Shown: positions 18,541-28,285, numbered from the stretch's first letter. The stretch: DNA of 64,000 nucleotides from JAXMAR01 sp046350295 (GCA_046350295.1 JAXMAR010000006.1:62001-126000); one strand, 5' to 3'. The notes: generated by a model from the letters alone, not told the origin. Made by a program: numbers and translations.

Positions 18541-19739
18541 CCAACCGGGACCCGCATCGTGAAAAGCCCGCCCGCTTCGTTGTCGTCGGAACCCTCGCCC
18601 AACCCCTACGCGGGTATGGCCTGGATGCACATGCAGTTCACGGCGGCCTGCGCTCGGCCACGACGTGCTACCTCGAGGCGACGTCCGCCTGGCCCTATGA
18701 TCCAGTGTCGCGCGTGCGCGATACCGACTACGCCAGCCCCTACCTGGGCGCGCGGCGGCCTTCGTTCGGGCTGGGCGAGCCGCTGGGTCGCGCGAGCTTC
18801 GCCGACAACGCCTGGTCCGGCCCCTTGGGACCGAAGGCTGTAGAGCTGCTGGCGACGGCGGACGCCGCCCTGCAACGTCACCGGATCGACCGATCTGGCG
18901 CTGCTGGGCCCGCGCCCGCGCCGGCTCGTGCTCCTGGAACTGATCCTGTGCTCGACGAGATCGCCTACGCGAGTGGAAGCCGTCCGGCGCCTTGCAGACC
19001 GAGCACCACGACTGGGTTCACCTATGGCGAGAACATCGGCATCGCCGCGCAGCCCGCCGCCGCTGCTGCCGCGGCTGCGGTCACCGGACCCGTCAGCCGG
19101 TGCTCCTCGATTTGTGGGCGGCCGGCCCGCCCGCGCAAGTGGCGTTCGCTACGACCGGGCAACTGGGAACAGTCCGGCCTGGATATCCACCCGGCAGCCG
19201 CCACGTACCGCTGAGCAAGTACCACGAGTTCTTGAAGTTCATCGATCTGCTGCGCGCATCCCCCAGGAGCCGAGCTGGCCACCAACCTGGCGCGGGACCA
19301 TTCAGCACGGCGCCACGAGGCGCTGCTGGCCCACGGCGTGGCGGACGACGCCCGAGTCTCCGCTGCGGAACGCTGGCGGGGTTGCCGACAAGCTGGAATT
19401 CACGACCGATCCGTGGACTTATCGCGACTACGTCCGCCGCGGTGAGTTCACCGTGCCGCGATCTCAACGTCCGCCTGTTCCGGCTGGTTCAGCGAGCGTA
19501 TAAGCTGCTCGCTATCTCGCCGCCGGCCGACCCGTTGTCACGCAGGACGGGCTTCAGCGACGTGCTGCTCCACGGGCGAAGGCCTGTTCGCCTTCACCAC
19601 CATGGACGATCCTGGCGGCCTTCGACGCGCTCCGGACGGACTACCGCGTTGTCGGTGGTGGCGGCGTACGCCATCGCGGAGGAGTATTTTCGCCGAGATC
19701 GTCCTGGGCTGCTGCTGGCCGATCTGGGGGTACTGCGCG
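18534..19739 (+). pseudogene. GT4-like glycosyltransferase, heavily frameshifted
   Basis: Fragments in three frames read FVVVGTLAQPLRGY, CYLEATSAWPYDPVSRV (18668-18715), SFADNAWSGPLGPKAVELL (18800-18850), TYGENIGI (19020), LDLWAAGPPAQVAF, SKYHEFLKFIDLL (19215-19255), and a C-terminal part FSDVLLHG...LFAFTTMDD (19553-19610) then YAIAEEYF. The 'W.ky...l.f', 'GrPvv..dtG.s..lp.g.Gl..f' order is that of family 4/1 glycosyltransferases (GT-B fold). The catalytic E-X7-E region cannot be reconstructed with confidence. Confidence 0.55.
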
Positions 19740-20453
19740 ATGACTTCCCGATTGCTCATCGTCAACGCGGACGACTTCGGCCCGAGCCTGGGCGTCAACC
19801 GCGGCATCATCGCGCGCACGAACAAGGGATCGTCACCAGCCGCCAGCCTGTGGAAAGCGCGGTCCGGCCGTTGCCGAAGCTGCGAGCGCCTTCGCTCGCG
19901 CCTACCCGCTCAGCGCGGGTTTCTGCACGTCGATCTCGGCGAATGGGCCTTTCGCTCCGGCGAGTGGGTGGATTACCGCGGGCGCTGCTCGCTGACGCCG
20001 CTGCTGCCGAGATCGAGCGCTAGCTCGACGCGTTTCGCGACCTTCTCGGCCACGAACTGACGCACCTGGACTCGCACCAGCATGTCCATCGCCAGGAGCC
20101 GGTCTGGAGCATCGGTAGCCATTGGCCACCGGCTCGGCGCCTGCGACACTTCAATCCGGTCGTCGGCTACCGCGGCGACTTTTACGCCGACGAGAAGGGG
20201 CTGTCCTACCCGGACCTCGCCAGTGCGGCGGCCTGATCGCGGTCCTGGAGCAACTTCGTGGTGGACGGAACTGGGCTGCCACCCTGGAGAGGCCGACCTC
20301 CCAGACACGATGTACAACAGCGAGCGCCGCGCCGAATTGAGCGCCCTGTGCGACCCGCGCGTACGAGTGGCCATCGACGCCATGGGCGTCCGGCTGATCT
20401 CGTTTCACGAAGTGGGCCTGAACGCACGCGGGCTGGGAGGCCAGAGCACGTGA
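19740..20453 (+). pseudogene. YdjC/ChbG-like carbohydrate deacetylase, frameshifted
   Basis: ATG 19740 gives MTSRLLIVNADDFGPSLG, the family signature with the two metal-binding Asp residues, then GVNRGIIA. Other frames carry LHVDLGEWAFRSGEW (19925-19970), THLDSHQHVHRQEPVW (20058-20108, the metal-binding His motif), and a clean end (ELGCHPGEADLPDTMYN, then VRVAIDAMGVRLISFHEVGL). YdjC enzymes remove N-acetyl groups from oligosaccharides or lipid-linked sugars. Its TGA overlaps the GTG of the next gene, indicating translational coupling. Confidence 0.68.
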
Positions 20454-21355
20454 AAACCTTGGTAGCGGGTTGGTTCTCCTTCGAGCTGATGGGCGCCTCG
20501 GCTGGCGACCTGCTGGCGCGCGACGTCGCCTGCGCCTGGCTGCGCGAGGCGGGGCACGATCTGGATATCGCCCTCGCGGCGCCGTTCACGGGCGGCGTCG
20601 ACTGGCGCAGCGCTTCCCCGGCCGACTACGCCCAGGTCGTGTTCGTCTGTGGGCCCTTCGGCAACGGGCCGCCGCTGACCGATTTCCTCGAACGCTTCCG
20701 GAACGTGCCGCTGGTCGGCCTGAATCTGACCATGCTCGACACCCTGGAGGCGTGGAACCCGTTCGACATCCTCATCGAGCGCGACAGCTCGGCGCGCGCC
20801 CATCCCGATCTCGCCTTCCTGGCGCCGCCGGCACGCGTGCCCCTGGTGGGCGTCGTGCTGATCGATTCGCAGCCCGAGTACAAGCGCCGCGACCGCCATG
20901 AAACCGCGAATGCGGCGCTCCGGCGCCTGGTCGCCGCGCGTGATGTCGCGGCCGTCCCGATCGACACAAGGCTGGACACGCAGAACCAGGCCGGGCTGGC
21001 CAGCGCCGCCCAGATCGAGTCGCTGCTCGCGCGCATGGACTGCGTGGTGACGACGCGGCTCCACGGCGCCGTTCTGGCCCTCAAAAACGGCGTTCCGGCT
21101 CTCGCCCTCGATCCGGTCGCCGGTGGCGCCAAGATTCGCCGGCAGCTCGAGACCCTCGGCTGGCCCGTGGTCTTCAACGCCGACACCTTGGACGACAACG
21201 CGATGGCAGCCGCCTTCGACTGGTGCCTGAGCGAGGAAGCGCGGCAAGAAGCCGCGCGCTGTGCCGCCCGGGCGTCGCGCGTCCTGGCCCAAGCGCGAGT
21301 GGAGTTTTTCGAGGCCCTCGCTCAGCGCGGACGCTTGCGCGGCGCCCGTGCCTAA
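20450..21355 (+). CDS. polysaccharide pyruvyl transferase family protein
   Basis: 301 residues from GTG 20450; the start overlaps the upstream stop as GTGA. It reads KTLVAGWFSFELMGASAGDL (the family's 'GW.s....GD' start), VVFVCGPFGNGPPL, VPLVGLNLTML, and the diagnostic VTTRLHGAVLALKNGVPALA near residue 200. Members add pyruvate ketals to exopolysaccharides or act as related GT-B transferases. It is the last gene of the glycan locus and the first fully open one after the frameshifted stretch. Confidence 0.82.
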   Translation: MKTLVAGWFSFELMGASAGDLLARDVACAWLREAGHDLDIALAAPFTGGVDWRSASPADYAQVVFVCGPFGNGPPLTDFLERFRNVPLVGLNLTMLDTLEAWNPFDILIERDSSARAHPDLAFLAPPARVPLVGVVLIDSQPEYKRRDRHETANAALRRLVAARDVAAVPIDTRLDTQNQAGLASAAQIESLLARMDCVVTTRLHGAVLALKNGVPALALDPVAGGAKIRRQLETLGWPVVFNADTLDDNAMAAAFDWCLSEEARQEAARCAARASRVLAQARVEFFEALAQRGRLRGARA

Positions 21356-21365
21356 GCGGTTCCAG

Positions 21366-21773
21366 TCAACCCCTTTTCTTGGGGCTGATTTGCTTCAGAG
21401 CATACGCCGCCGCCGTACGAACCTGCGCGGCAGCGTCATGGCTGGCCTTTTGCAAGGCCGGCCGCGCGGCGCTCGCCGCCGTTCCCAGGTCCGCCAACCC
21501 ATAGGCGGCGGCCATGCGCACATCCGCGTGCGTATCCTGGAGCGATTCAACCAGCGCCGCCACGCTGCCGGCCGCGTCCTTGCCCGAGACCCGGCCCAGC
21601 TCGCGCGCCGCCCAGGCTCGCATATCCGGCTCCTTGTGGTCCTTCAGGGTCTTGATGAGATCGGCGGGACTGCTCTCCTCTCTCCGGCCACATCCGGCGC
21701 CCAAGCCCACGATCGTAGCAAGAAGCGCGAGCGACACCCGCAGGGCGAGGCGCCGTTTTTCCACGGCACACAT
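21366..21773 (-). CDS. HEAT-repeat lipoprotein
   Basis: Start chosen at ATG 21773, giving MCAVEKRRLALR then LALLATIVGLGAGC, a basic leader plus lipobox; longer starts up to 21917 are open. The mature part is three HEAT repeats: PADLIKTLKDHKEPDMRAWA, SVAALVESLQDTHADVRMAA, RPALQKASHDAAAQVRTAAA, each ending in 'A..ALg.l'. Such short HEAT lipoproteins are frequent in planctomycetes; function is unknown, probably protein binding at the membrane. Convergent with the polysaccharide locus. Confidence 0.75.
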   Translation of the reverse strand: MCAVEKRRLALRVSLALLATIVGLGAGCGRREESSPADLIKTLKDHKEPDMRAWAARELGRVSGKDAAGSVAALVESLQDTHADVRMAAAYGLADLGTAASAARPALQKASHDAAAQVRTAAAYALKQISPKKRG

Positions 21774-22301
21774 GGCGACAAGCGGGAATACAACGCGTTT
21801 GATTGTCATCCTGTTCAGAATACCCCGGCGCCACGTCTCGATCATGTCTCGATTACGAAAAACATTAACGGTGCCGACGGCGAAGGCAAAATGGCGGCTG
21901 CGCGAGGCGAAGATCACGTTGAGGCCGATTCACCTGCGCGCGTTGCCAAGGTACGAGATGGAAATGGTTCGGCATGAGGCAATAGGCGAGCAGCCTCAGA
22001 GGAAGCCGGCCGCTTTGCTCACCCCCACCAGATCATCTACACTCTCCCCCCACCCGAACCCGCCTGCCAACACGTCGGCGCCCCATTCGCCGATCACGAA
22101 ATCGTTCCCGCGTCCCGCCGAACCAATCGACCGACTGGCTACCGACACCCAAGGCGCTTGGAAAGGCCGTGTCGCCTTACCCAGCCAATTACCCTTTGGA
22201 GTTTCTCGTCCGGGGCGCACATTTTTCGTTGCGAAGGTGTCGAGAGTTTAGAATGCTCGCGCCGACTACTTTCGGAGAAAAGCCGCTTTCGAAGAGGCCG
22301 A

Positions 22302-22853
22302 ATGCTCGATGGGATTCGCCCGCTGGAGCACTATCGCGACTACCTGAGCCTGCTGGCGCGAGCTCAGTTGCGCTTGCTCCTGCGCGGCAAGGTGGAGGAC
22401 TCCGACGCCGTCCAGCAGACCTTGCTGGAAGCCCACCGCCACGCCGACCAGTTCCGCGGGACCACCTCCGGCGAGCAGGCGGCCTGGCTGCGGCAGATCC
22501 TGGTCCGGCAGCTCGCCAACCTGGCCCGCGACCACCAGCGCGAGCGCCGCGACGTGCGGCGCGAGTGTTCGCTCGAACTGGCAGTGGAGCAATCCTCGGC
22601 GCGGCTCGAGGCCTGGCTGGCGGCCGAGCAGTCCTCGCCCAGCGAACGCGCCGAGCGCAACGAGCAATTGCTCGCTTTGGCGTCGGCACTGGCGAGCTTG
22701 CCCGAAGCGCAGCGCGAGGCGGTCGAGATGCGTTACCTGCAAGGTCTGTCCCTTAACGAGATCGCCGCCCAGATGGAGAAGACTCCCGGCGCGGTCGCGG
22801 GCCTATTGCACCGCGGCCTGGACGCCCTGCGGCGCCACCTGGGGGAGCCATGA
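22302..22853 (+). CDS. ECF-type RNA polymerase sigma factor
   Basis: 183 residues from ATG 22302 (GAGG five bases upstream). Region 2: YLSLLARAQLRLLLRGKVEDSDAVQQTLLEAHRH is the -10 recognition/core-binding helix set, seen here as AVQQTLLEAHRHADQFRG. Region 4: ALASLPEAQREAVEMRYLQG then LSLNEIAAQMEKTPGAVAGLLHRGL, a helix-turn-helix for the -35 element. This is the planctomycete sigma type (often ECF01-like) that usually travels with Ser/Thr kinase genes. The TGA overlaps the next gene's ATG, so the pair is translationally coupled and the neighbour is the obvious candidate regulator. Confidence 0.9.
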   Translation: MLDGIRPLEHYRDYLSLLARAQLRLLLRGKVEDSDAVQQTLLEAHRHADQFRGTTSGEQAAWLRQILVRQLANLARDHQRERRDVRRECSLELAVEQSSARLEAWLAAEQSSPSERAERNEQLLALASALASLPEAQREAVEMRYLQGLSLNEIAAQMEKTPGAVAGLLHRGLDALRRHLGEP

Positions 22854-23815
22854 ACGACAACGGCCCGCTGATCGAGGTGACCACCGCCTACCTTCAGGCG
22901 CTCGACGCCGGCCAGACGCCCGACCAGGACGAGATTCTGGCCAGGCATCCGGAGCTGACGGACGAGCTGCGCCAGTTCTTCGCGACGCAGGAACACCTCG
23001 ACAAGACAGCAAAGCCGCCGCAGCCCGAGGCGCCGGTGGCGCCGGGCCGGCGGTGGTCCAGGATGCGTCGCTGGGCCGTCGCGGCCTTGACGCTCTGCGT
23101 CGTGGGCCTGGCGCTGTTCGGCGCCTGGCAATGGTTGCAGCCGGCGGTCGAAGAAAGCGATCCCGAACAACTCTTTCGCGAAATGGAGAAAAAACTCTCG
23201 GCCGCCAATGCGCTGGAAGCGGCAATCACTGCGCGGTTGGAGCGAACCATGGTTGTAGACGGATTTAACGTTATGCATGCGACGGAGTCTCAGGCGTCGC
23301 TGCTGTGGGCGGAGGGAAACAAGGCCAGGTTCGAGTTCACGGCCACCATCGGGGCCCAGGTGATCGAATTCAGACTGATATCGGACGGGTCCAAGATGAG
23401 CGAGTGGCAGAAACCGCCTGGCCGGAAGACGGTGAGGGACACCCAGAAAGACCTGACCGATCAAACCGCGGGAATGTTGCGCCGTTCCGGAGTTCTTAGC
23501 GCCGTTTTTCTTGCCGAGACAGGAGGCGTCCCACGCGCCAAGAAGGGTGAGGAGGCTTTCCAGGTCTCCGAATTCAAACTCGGGACCACAGAGCAAGTCG
23601 GCACGCGTGAGGGGCAAGGCATCGAATACAAACTCTCGCTCCCCGACGGCCGGACGCTGCCCGTGAAACTCTGGATCGACACGGAGACCCACCTGCCTCT
23701 CAAACGCGTGGTCGCGGGCCGCATCGGCGCCGCTGATCTGCAGGTGACCGAAATCTACCAGGAAATACGGCTCGATCCCTCGATCGACCCGGAACGGTTC
23801 CAGTTGCCGAAATAG
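22850..23815 (+). CDS. single-pass membrane protein, kinase-type N-terminus plus LolA/DUF2092-like domain; possible anti-sigma partner
   Basis: 321 residues, overlapping the sigma gene by ATGA. Residues 1-48 (MNDNGPLIEVTTAYLQALDA, then ILARHPELTDELRQFFATQ) are nearly the same as the start of the kinase 1.7 kb downstream. In the kinase a catalytic domain follows; here there is a basic stretch and one membrane helix (WAVAALTLCVVGLALFGAW, about 74-92). The external part has LolA-like beta strands: WAEGNKARFEFTATIGAQ, FRLISDGSKMSEWQ, PVKLWIDTETHLPLKRV. Cytoplasmic head, one TM and an outer sensor is the layout of anti-sigma factors, but no zinc anti-sigma motif is present. Role inferred from position. 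Confidence 0.75.
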   Translation: MNDNGPLIEVTTAYLQALDAGQTPDQDEILARHPELTDELRQFFATQEHLDKTAKPPQPEAPVAPGRRWSRMRRWAVAALTLCVVGLALFGAWQWLQPAVEESDPEQLFREMEKKLSAANALEAAITARLERTMVVDGFNVMHATESQASLLWAEGNKARFEFTATIGAQVIEFRLISDGSKMSEWQKPPGRKTVRDTQKDLTDQTAGMLRRSGVLSAVFLAETGGVPRAKKGEEAFQVSEFKLGTTEQVGTREGQGIEYKLSLPDGRTLPVKLWIDTETHLPLKRVVAGRIGAADLQVTEIYQEIRLDPSIDPERFQLPK

Positions 23816-23905
23816 TCGTTTCGTGAACCGATCGCCTGTCATGGCTCGTTGCGGCAAAGTTGCATGCGGGCTGCGGTTGTGGGTCCGACGTCGCGAGGGA
23901 AGCGT

Positions 23906-24523
23906 ATGCGTTACCGACAGATTCTCACGCTCATGCTGGGCATGTTGGTCGGCGGGGCCGCGGGCGCCGGCGCGGTCTACCTGTTCGTTCGGCCCAACGC
24001 TGCCACGGAGGGACCAGAGCCCTCCACCCAGGCCAGATTGCCTCTTTTCAAGCTCGGGCCACAAACTCCTGAGTTGGCGGAGGGTCTGCGTGTCCTCGAG
24101 CGGATCGCAGGAACCTGGGACGCGGAGATGACTCCTCTCTCTTCGGATGGAACCCCGGTCGGAAAAGCCCAACGCGCCGTGATCATCGATGAATGGGCTG
24201 TCAACAAACGCTTCTTGCTGTCACGGAATCGAGACGAAGATGGGACGGAGGGCCTGATTCTTCGCACCTACGATGTCGAGAAAAAGGTGTACCCGACCTG
24301 GTATTTCGACTGGCGCGGCCGAGGGTACCCGGCGATAGGGCGTTGGGATGAGAAAACCGCGACCATGACCACCGAGAGAAAGACTCCGGAAGGAGATACT
24401 TTGGTGACGACTCTGTCCCGCTCGGCCGATCCCAACACGTTCCAGATGAATTTCAAGGGGATGAACGAGCGTGGTACGCTCATGTCTCATTTCCAGGGCA
24501 AATTGACACGCCTCATGAAATGA
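23906..24523 (+). CDS. membrane-anchored DUF1579-like protein
   Basis: 205 residues from ATG 23906 (GAGGGA upstream). An N-terminal anchor, ILTLMLGMLVGGAAGAGAVYLFV, has only a short cytoplasmic MRYRQ. The outer domain begins LRVLERIAGTWDAEMTPL and continues VIIDEWAVNKRFLLSR, TYDVEKKVYPTWYFDWRG, RWDEKTATMTTER, which resembles the DUF1579 beta-barrel ('l..l.G.W......'). Function unknown; DUF1579 proteins often neighbour sigma/kinase genes in this phylum. Same direction and close to both neighbours. Confidence 0.65.
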   Translation: MRYRQILTLMLGMLVGGAAGAGAVYLFVRPNAATEGPEPSTQARLPLFKLGPQTPELAEGLRVLERIAGTWDAEMTPLSSDGTPVGKAQRAVIIDEWAVNKRFLLSRNRDEDGTEGLILRTYDVEKKVYPTWYFDWRGRGYPAIGRWDEKTATMTTERKTPEGDTLVTTLSRSADPNTFQMNFKGMNERGTLMSHFQGKLTRLMK

Positions 24524-24598
24524 GGGCCCCTTCCAAACAGTTCGCCGCCAATCGGCGACCCAGGTGCTCACGTTGGAACTTCCCAGGGAATCGCTGCC

Positions 24599-27500
24599 AT
24601 GAACGAGAACGGCCCGCTGACCGAGGTGATCACGGCCTACCTGCAGGCGGTCGACGCCGGCCAGACGCCCGACCCGGACGCGATCCTGGCCAGGCATCCG
24701 GAGCTGACGGACGAGCTGCGCCGCTTCTTCGCCACGCAGGACCGCGTGCTCCAGATGGCCGAGCCCTTGCAGCCCGAGGCGCCGAGTGTACCCGGACGGT
24801 TCGGGGACTACGAGGTGCTGGAGGAAATCGCGCGCGGCGGCATGGGCATCGTCTTCCGGGCGCGGCAAACGAGCCTCAACCGGGTTGTCGCCCTCAAGAT
24901 GATGAAGGCGAACAAGCTGGATTCGATGGAGGAAAGGCAGCGCTTTCGTCGGGAGGCGGAGGCCGCGGCACTGATGGACGATCCCAACATTGTGCCGATC
25001 TACGAGGTTGGCGAATGGCGGGAGCGTCCGGAAAGCGCGCCGGTCCCCTATTTCACGATGAAGTTCATCGAAGGCGGCAGCCTGGCCGGGCGAATGAAGG
25101 AGTTCAACGATCCGAAAGCGGCGGCCCGGTTGATGGCGAAGGTGGCCCACGCCGTTCACTATGCCCACCAGCGCGGCATTCTGCACCGCGATCTCAAGCC
25201 CAGCAACATCCTCCTCGGCGAGGGCGAGGCGCCGCTGGTCGCCGACTTTGGCCTGTTCCGGCAACTGGACACCAACCCTCGCCCTCCGCTCTCCTCCGCT
25301 GTCGAGGGAGAGAAGGAGCCGACGGGCCTGACGCAGACCGGCGCGATCGTCGGGACGCCGAGCTACATGGCCCCGGAACAGACCGTGGGGACACGCACGG
25401 CCCTGACCACGGCGACCGACGTGCATGCCCTGGGGGTCGTCCTGTACGAGCTGCTGACGGGGTCCCGCCCATTCCAGGCGGACAATGTGCTGGACACGCT
25501 CTTGAAAGTGCGAGAGCAGAAGCCGGCTTCCCCGCGCAGCCTGAACCGGCGCGTGCCGGTCGATCTGGAGACGGTCTGTTTGAAGTGCCTGGAGAAACCG
25601 GCGGGCCTGCGCTACGGTTCGGCGGCGGAGCTGGCGGCGGAGCTGGAGCGCGTCGAGCGCGGCGAACCGGTGCAGGCGCGGCCGGTGGGTCGGCTGACGC
25701 GGGCCTGGCGCTGGTGCAAGCGGAATCGGGCCGTGGCGAGCCTTCTGGCGCTGGTGACCCTGTTGCTGCTGGCAGGGACAACGATCTCGACGCTGTTCGC
25801 CCTGGATGCCGGCGAACAGGCGCGCTTGGCCGAAATTGAACGTGGCAAGGCGGAAGACAGCGTCCGCAAGCTCAATGCAGCACTCAAAAAAGCTAAGGAC
25901 AGCGCCAAAGAAGCGGATACCGCGCGCGGCAGTTTCTTTAACGAACGCGGAATCGCCATCGCCAACAAGGGGGACCTGGACTTGGCCCTTGCTTACTACG
26001 ACGAGGCCATCCGGCTCCAACCCGATGATGCTGCCGCGTACTTCAACCGCGGAAACGTCCATGGGAAAAAGAAGGACTGGGACAAGGCCATTGCGGACTT
26101 CACCGAGGCCATCCGTTTGAAGCCCGATCTGGGAATGGCTTACTCCGGACGAGGGTTTGCCCACGACAAGAAGGGGGAGCCGGCCAAGGCGATCGCGGAC
26201 TACACCGAAGCCATCCGCCTCAATGACAAGAAGGCACAGGTCTTCTACAACCGCGGGCTCGCCCACGCGAACAAGGGCGACTGGGACAAGGCCATCCTAG
26301 ACCATACCGAGGCCATCCGCCTCGAGCCCAAGCATGCCTTTGCCTACAACAGCCGGGGCAACGCCTATGCGAGCAAAGGTGAGCGGGACAAGGCCATCGC
26401 GGACTACACGGAGGCCATCCGCATCGATCCGGATACCGCCGGCAAGGTTTTCGACAACCGAGGCGCCGCCTACAAGGAAAAGGGGGAGCAGGAGAAGGCT
26501 TTCACGGATTTCAACGAGGCCGTCCGGCTCCTGCACGCCGAGATCAAGTCGAACAACGAACGGGCCGACTCCCACAAGGAAAAGGGCGACCCGCACAAGG
26601 CGAACCAGTTCGCCAACGAGGCGACACGGCTAAGACCCGATCTGGCCCTGGCGTACATCCACCGCGGATTCATCTACGGGAGCAAAGACGACTGGGACAA
26701 GGCGATTACCGACTTCACGGAGGCGATCCGCCACAAACCCGATGATGCCCTGGCACACGACAACCGCGGATTCGCCTACGGGAACAAGGGCGAATGGGAC
26801 AAGGCCATCGCGGATCACACCGAGGCCCTCCGCCTCGAACTCAAGAGCGCCGAGACCTACAGCCACCGCGGAGTCGCCTACCTGAACAAGGGCGAATGGG
26901 ACAAGGCAATTGACGATCTGGACCAAGCCATCCGCCTCAAGCCCGATGATGCCCGGGCCTACAACGACCGTGGCTTCGCCTATCGCAAGAAAGACAACTG
27001 GGACAGCGCTCTCGCAGACTACAACCGGGCGATCGAGAAGAACCCCAAGCACGCCGACGCCTACTACAACCGCGGGTTTGTCTACCAGAGCAAGGGCGAG
27101 CTGGATAAAGCCCTTGCAGACTACAACAAGGCCATCGAACTCGGCATCAAGAATCCCGAGACGTACTGCAACCGCGGGAATCTTCACCGTGACAGGAAGG
27201 AAGTGGACAAGGCCATTGCAGACTACACCAAGGCCATCGACATCAACCCCAAGGACGCCCTGGCGTACCACAACCGCGGCGCCGCCTACACGGACAAGAG
27301 TGAACAGGACAAGGCCATCGCCGATTTCACCAGGGCCATTGAACTGAAGCGGGATTTTGCCGAAGCGTACTGCAGCCGCGGCGTCGCCCACGAGAACAAG
27401 GGCGAGCTGGATAAGGCCATTGCAGATTACACCAAGGCGCTCCTCATCAACCCAAAATACGCCGAGGCGTTCAACGGCCGGGGCGGCGTCTACACGGACA

Positions 27501-28285
27501 AGGGCGATTTGGACAAGGGCATTGCCGACCTCAACGACGCCATTCGCATCAACCCCAAATACGCCGAGGCGTTCAACAACCGCGGGATCGCCTACCGCAA
27601 GAAGAGGGACTGGGACAAGGCCATCGCGGACCACACGGAAGCCATCCGTCTCAAACCCAACTTCGCCGAGGCGTATCACAACCGCGGTTACAGCTACGAC
27701 GACAAGGGTGTGCCGGACAAGGCCCTTGAGGACTACAACAAGGCGATCCTCATCAATCCCAAGTACGCCGAGGCGTTCAACAACCGCGGCGTCGTTCACC
27801 TGGGTAAGGGTGATTTTGACAAGGCCATTGCCGACTACACCGAGGCCATCCGGTTCGAGCGCGACTATGCCCTGGCGCACCTCAACCGCGGCTATGCCTA
27901 CCGGAAGAAGGAGAACTGGGACAAGGCCATTGAAGACTACACCGAGGCCATCCGCATCGATCCCAAGTACGCCGACGCCTTCAACAATCGCGGCTTCGCC
28001 TATCTGAACAAAGGCGCCCTCGATAAGGCAATTTCCGATTACAACCAGGCGATCGGGCTCAAACCTGGTTATTTTTTCTGGGCGTACCACCACCGCGGGG
28101 TTGCCTACGGGAAGAAGGGGGACTGGGACAAAGCCATCGCCGACCACTCCGAGGCGATCCGCATCAACCCCATGCTCGCCGAGGCATACCACCACCGCGG
28201 CTTGGCTTATGAAAACAAAAAGGACCACGAACGGGCCAAACAGGACTTTGCCAAGGCCAAGGAGCTGGGGTTCAAGAAAAAGTGA
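24599..28285 (+). CDS. Hanks-type Ser/Thr protein kinase with membrane helix and 23 TPR repeats
   Basis: 1228 residues. Residues 1-48 are a head shared with the 22850 gene. Kinase domain about 70-350: glycine loop IARGGMGIVFRA, Lys100 in VALKMMK, HRDLKPSN with Asp188, DFG at 206-208, APE at 248-250, so it should be active. One transmembrane helix (about 369-392, ASLLALVTLLLLAGTTISTLF) and a linker precede 23 tandem 34-residue TPRs from about 427 to the end. Each reads like NRGxAYxxKGxWDKAIADYTEAIRLxP, cut here to its core DKAIADYTEAI. TPRs bind protein partners, so the outer part is probably a sensor or scaffold. Confidence 0.93.
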   Translation: MNENGPLTEVITAYLQAVDAGQTPDPDAILARHPELTDELRRFFATQDRVLQMAEPLQPEAPSVPGRFGDYEVLEEIARGGMGIVFRARQTSLNRVVALKMMKANKLDSMEERQRFRREAEAAALMDDPNIVPIYEVGEWRERPESAPVPYFTMKFIEGGSLAGRMKEFNDPKAAARLMAKVAHAVHYAHQRGILHRDLKPSNILLGEGEAPLVADFGLFRQLDTNPRPPLSSAVEGEKEPTGLTQTGAIVGTPSYMAPEQTVGTRTALTTATDVHALGVVLYELLTGSRPFQADNVLDTLLKVREQKPASPRSLNRRVPVDLETVCLKCLEKPAGLRYGSAAELAAELERVERGEPVQARPVGRLTRAWRWCKRNRAVASLLALVTLLLLAGTTISTLFALDAGEQARLAEIERGKAEDSVRKLNAALKKAKDSAKEADTARGSFFNERGIAIANKGDLDLALAYYDEAIRLQPDDAAAYFNRGNVHGKKKDWDKAIADFTEAIRLKPDLGMAYSGRGFAHDKKGEPAKAIADYTEAIRLNDKKAQVFYNRGLAHANKGDWDKAILDHTEAIRLEPKHAFAYNSRGNAYASKGERDKAIADYTEAIRIDPDTAGKVFDNRGAAYKEKGEQEKAFTDFNEAVRLLHAEIKSNNERADSHKEKGDPHKANQFANEATRLRPDLALAYIHRGFIYGSKDDWDKAITDFTEAIRHKPDDALAHDNRGFAYGNKGEWDKAIADHTEALRLELKSAETYSHRGVAYLNKGEWDKAIDDLDQAIRLKPDDARAYNDRGFAYRKKDNWDSALADYNRAIEKNPKHADAYYNRGFVYQSKGELDKALADYNKAIELGIKNPETYCNRGNLHRDRKEVDKAIADYTKAIDINPKDALAYHNRGAAYTDKSEQDKAIADFTRAIELKRDFAEAYCSRGVAHENKGELDKAIADYTKALLINPKYAEAFNGRGGVYTDKGDLDKGIADLNDAIRINPKYAEAFNNRGIAYRKKRDWDKAIADHTEAIRLKPNFAEAYHNRGYSYDDKGVPDKALEDYNKAILINPKYAEAFNNRGVVHLGKGDFDKAIADYTEAIRFERDYALAHLNRGYAYRKKENWDKAIEDYTEAIRIDPKYADAFNNRGFAYLNKGALDKAISDYNQAIGLKPGYFFWAYHHRGVAYGKKGDWDKAIADHSEAIRINPMLAEAYHHRGLAYENKKDHERAKQDFAKAKELGFKKK

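Noticed and set aside
26000..28285. Regularly spaced DNA repeats that could suggest a CRISPR array
   Set aside because: The period is about 102 bases, in frame, and encodes TPR motifs; no constant repeat with unique spacers.
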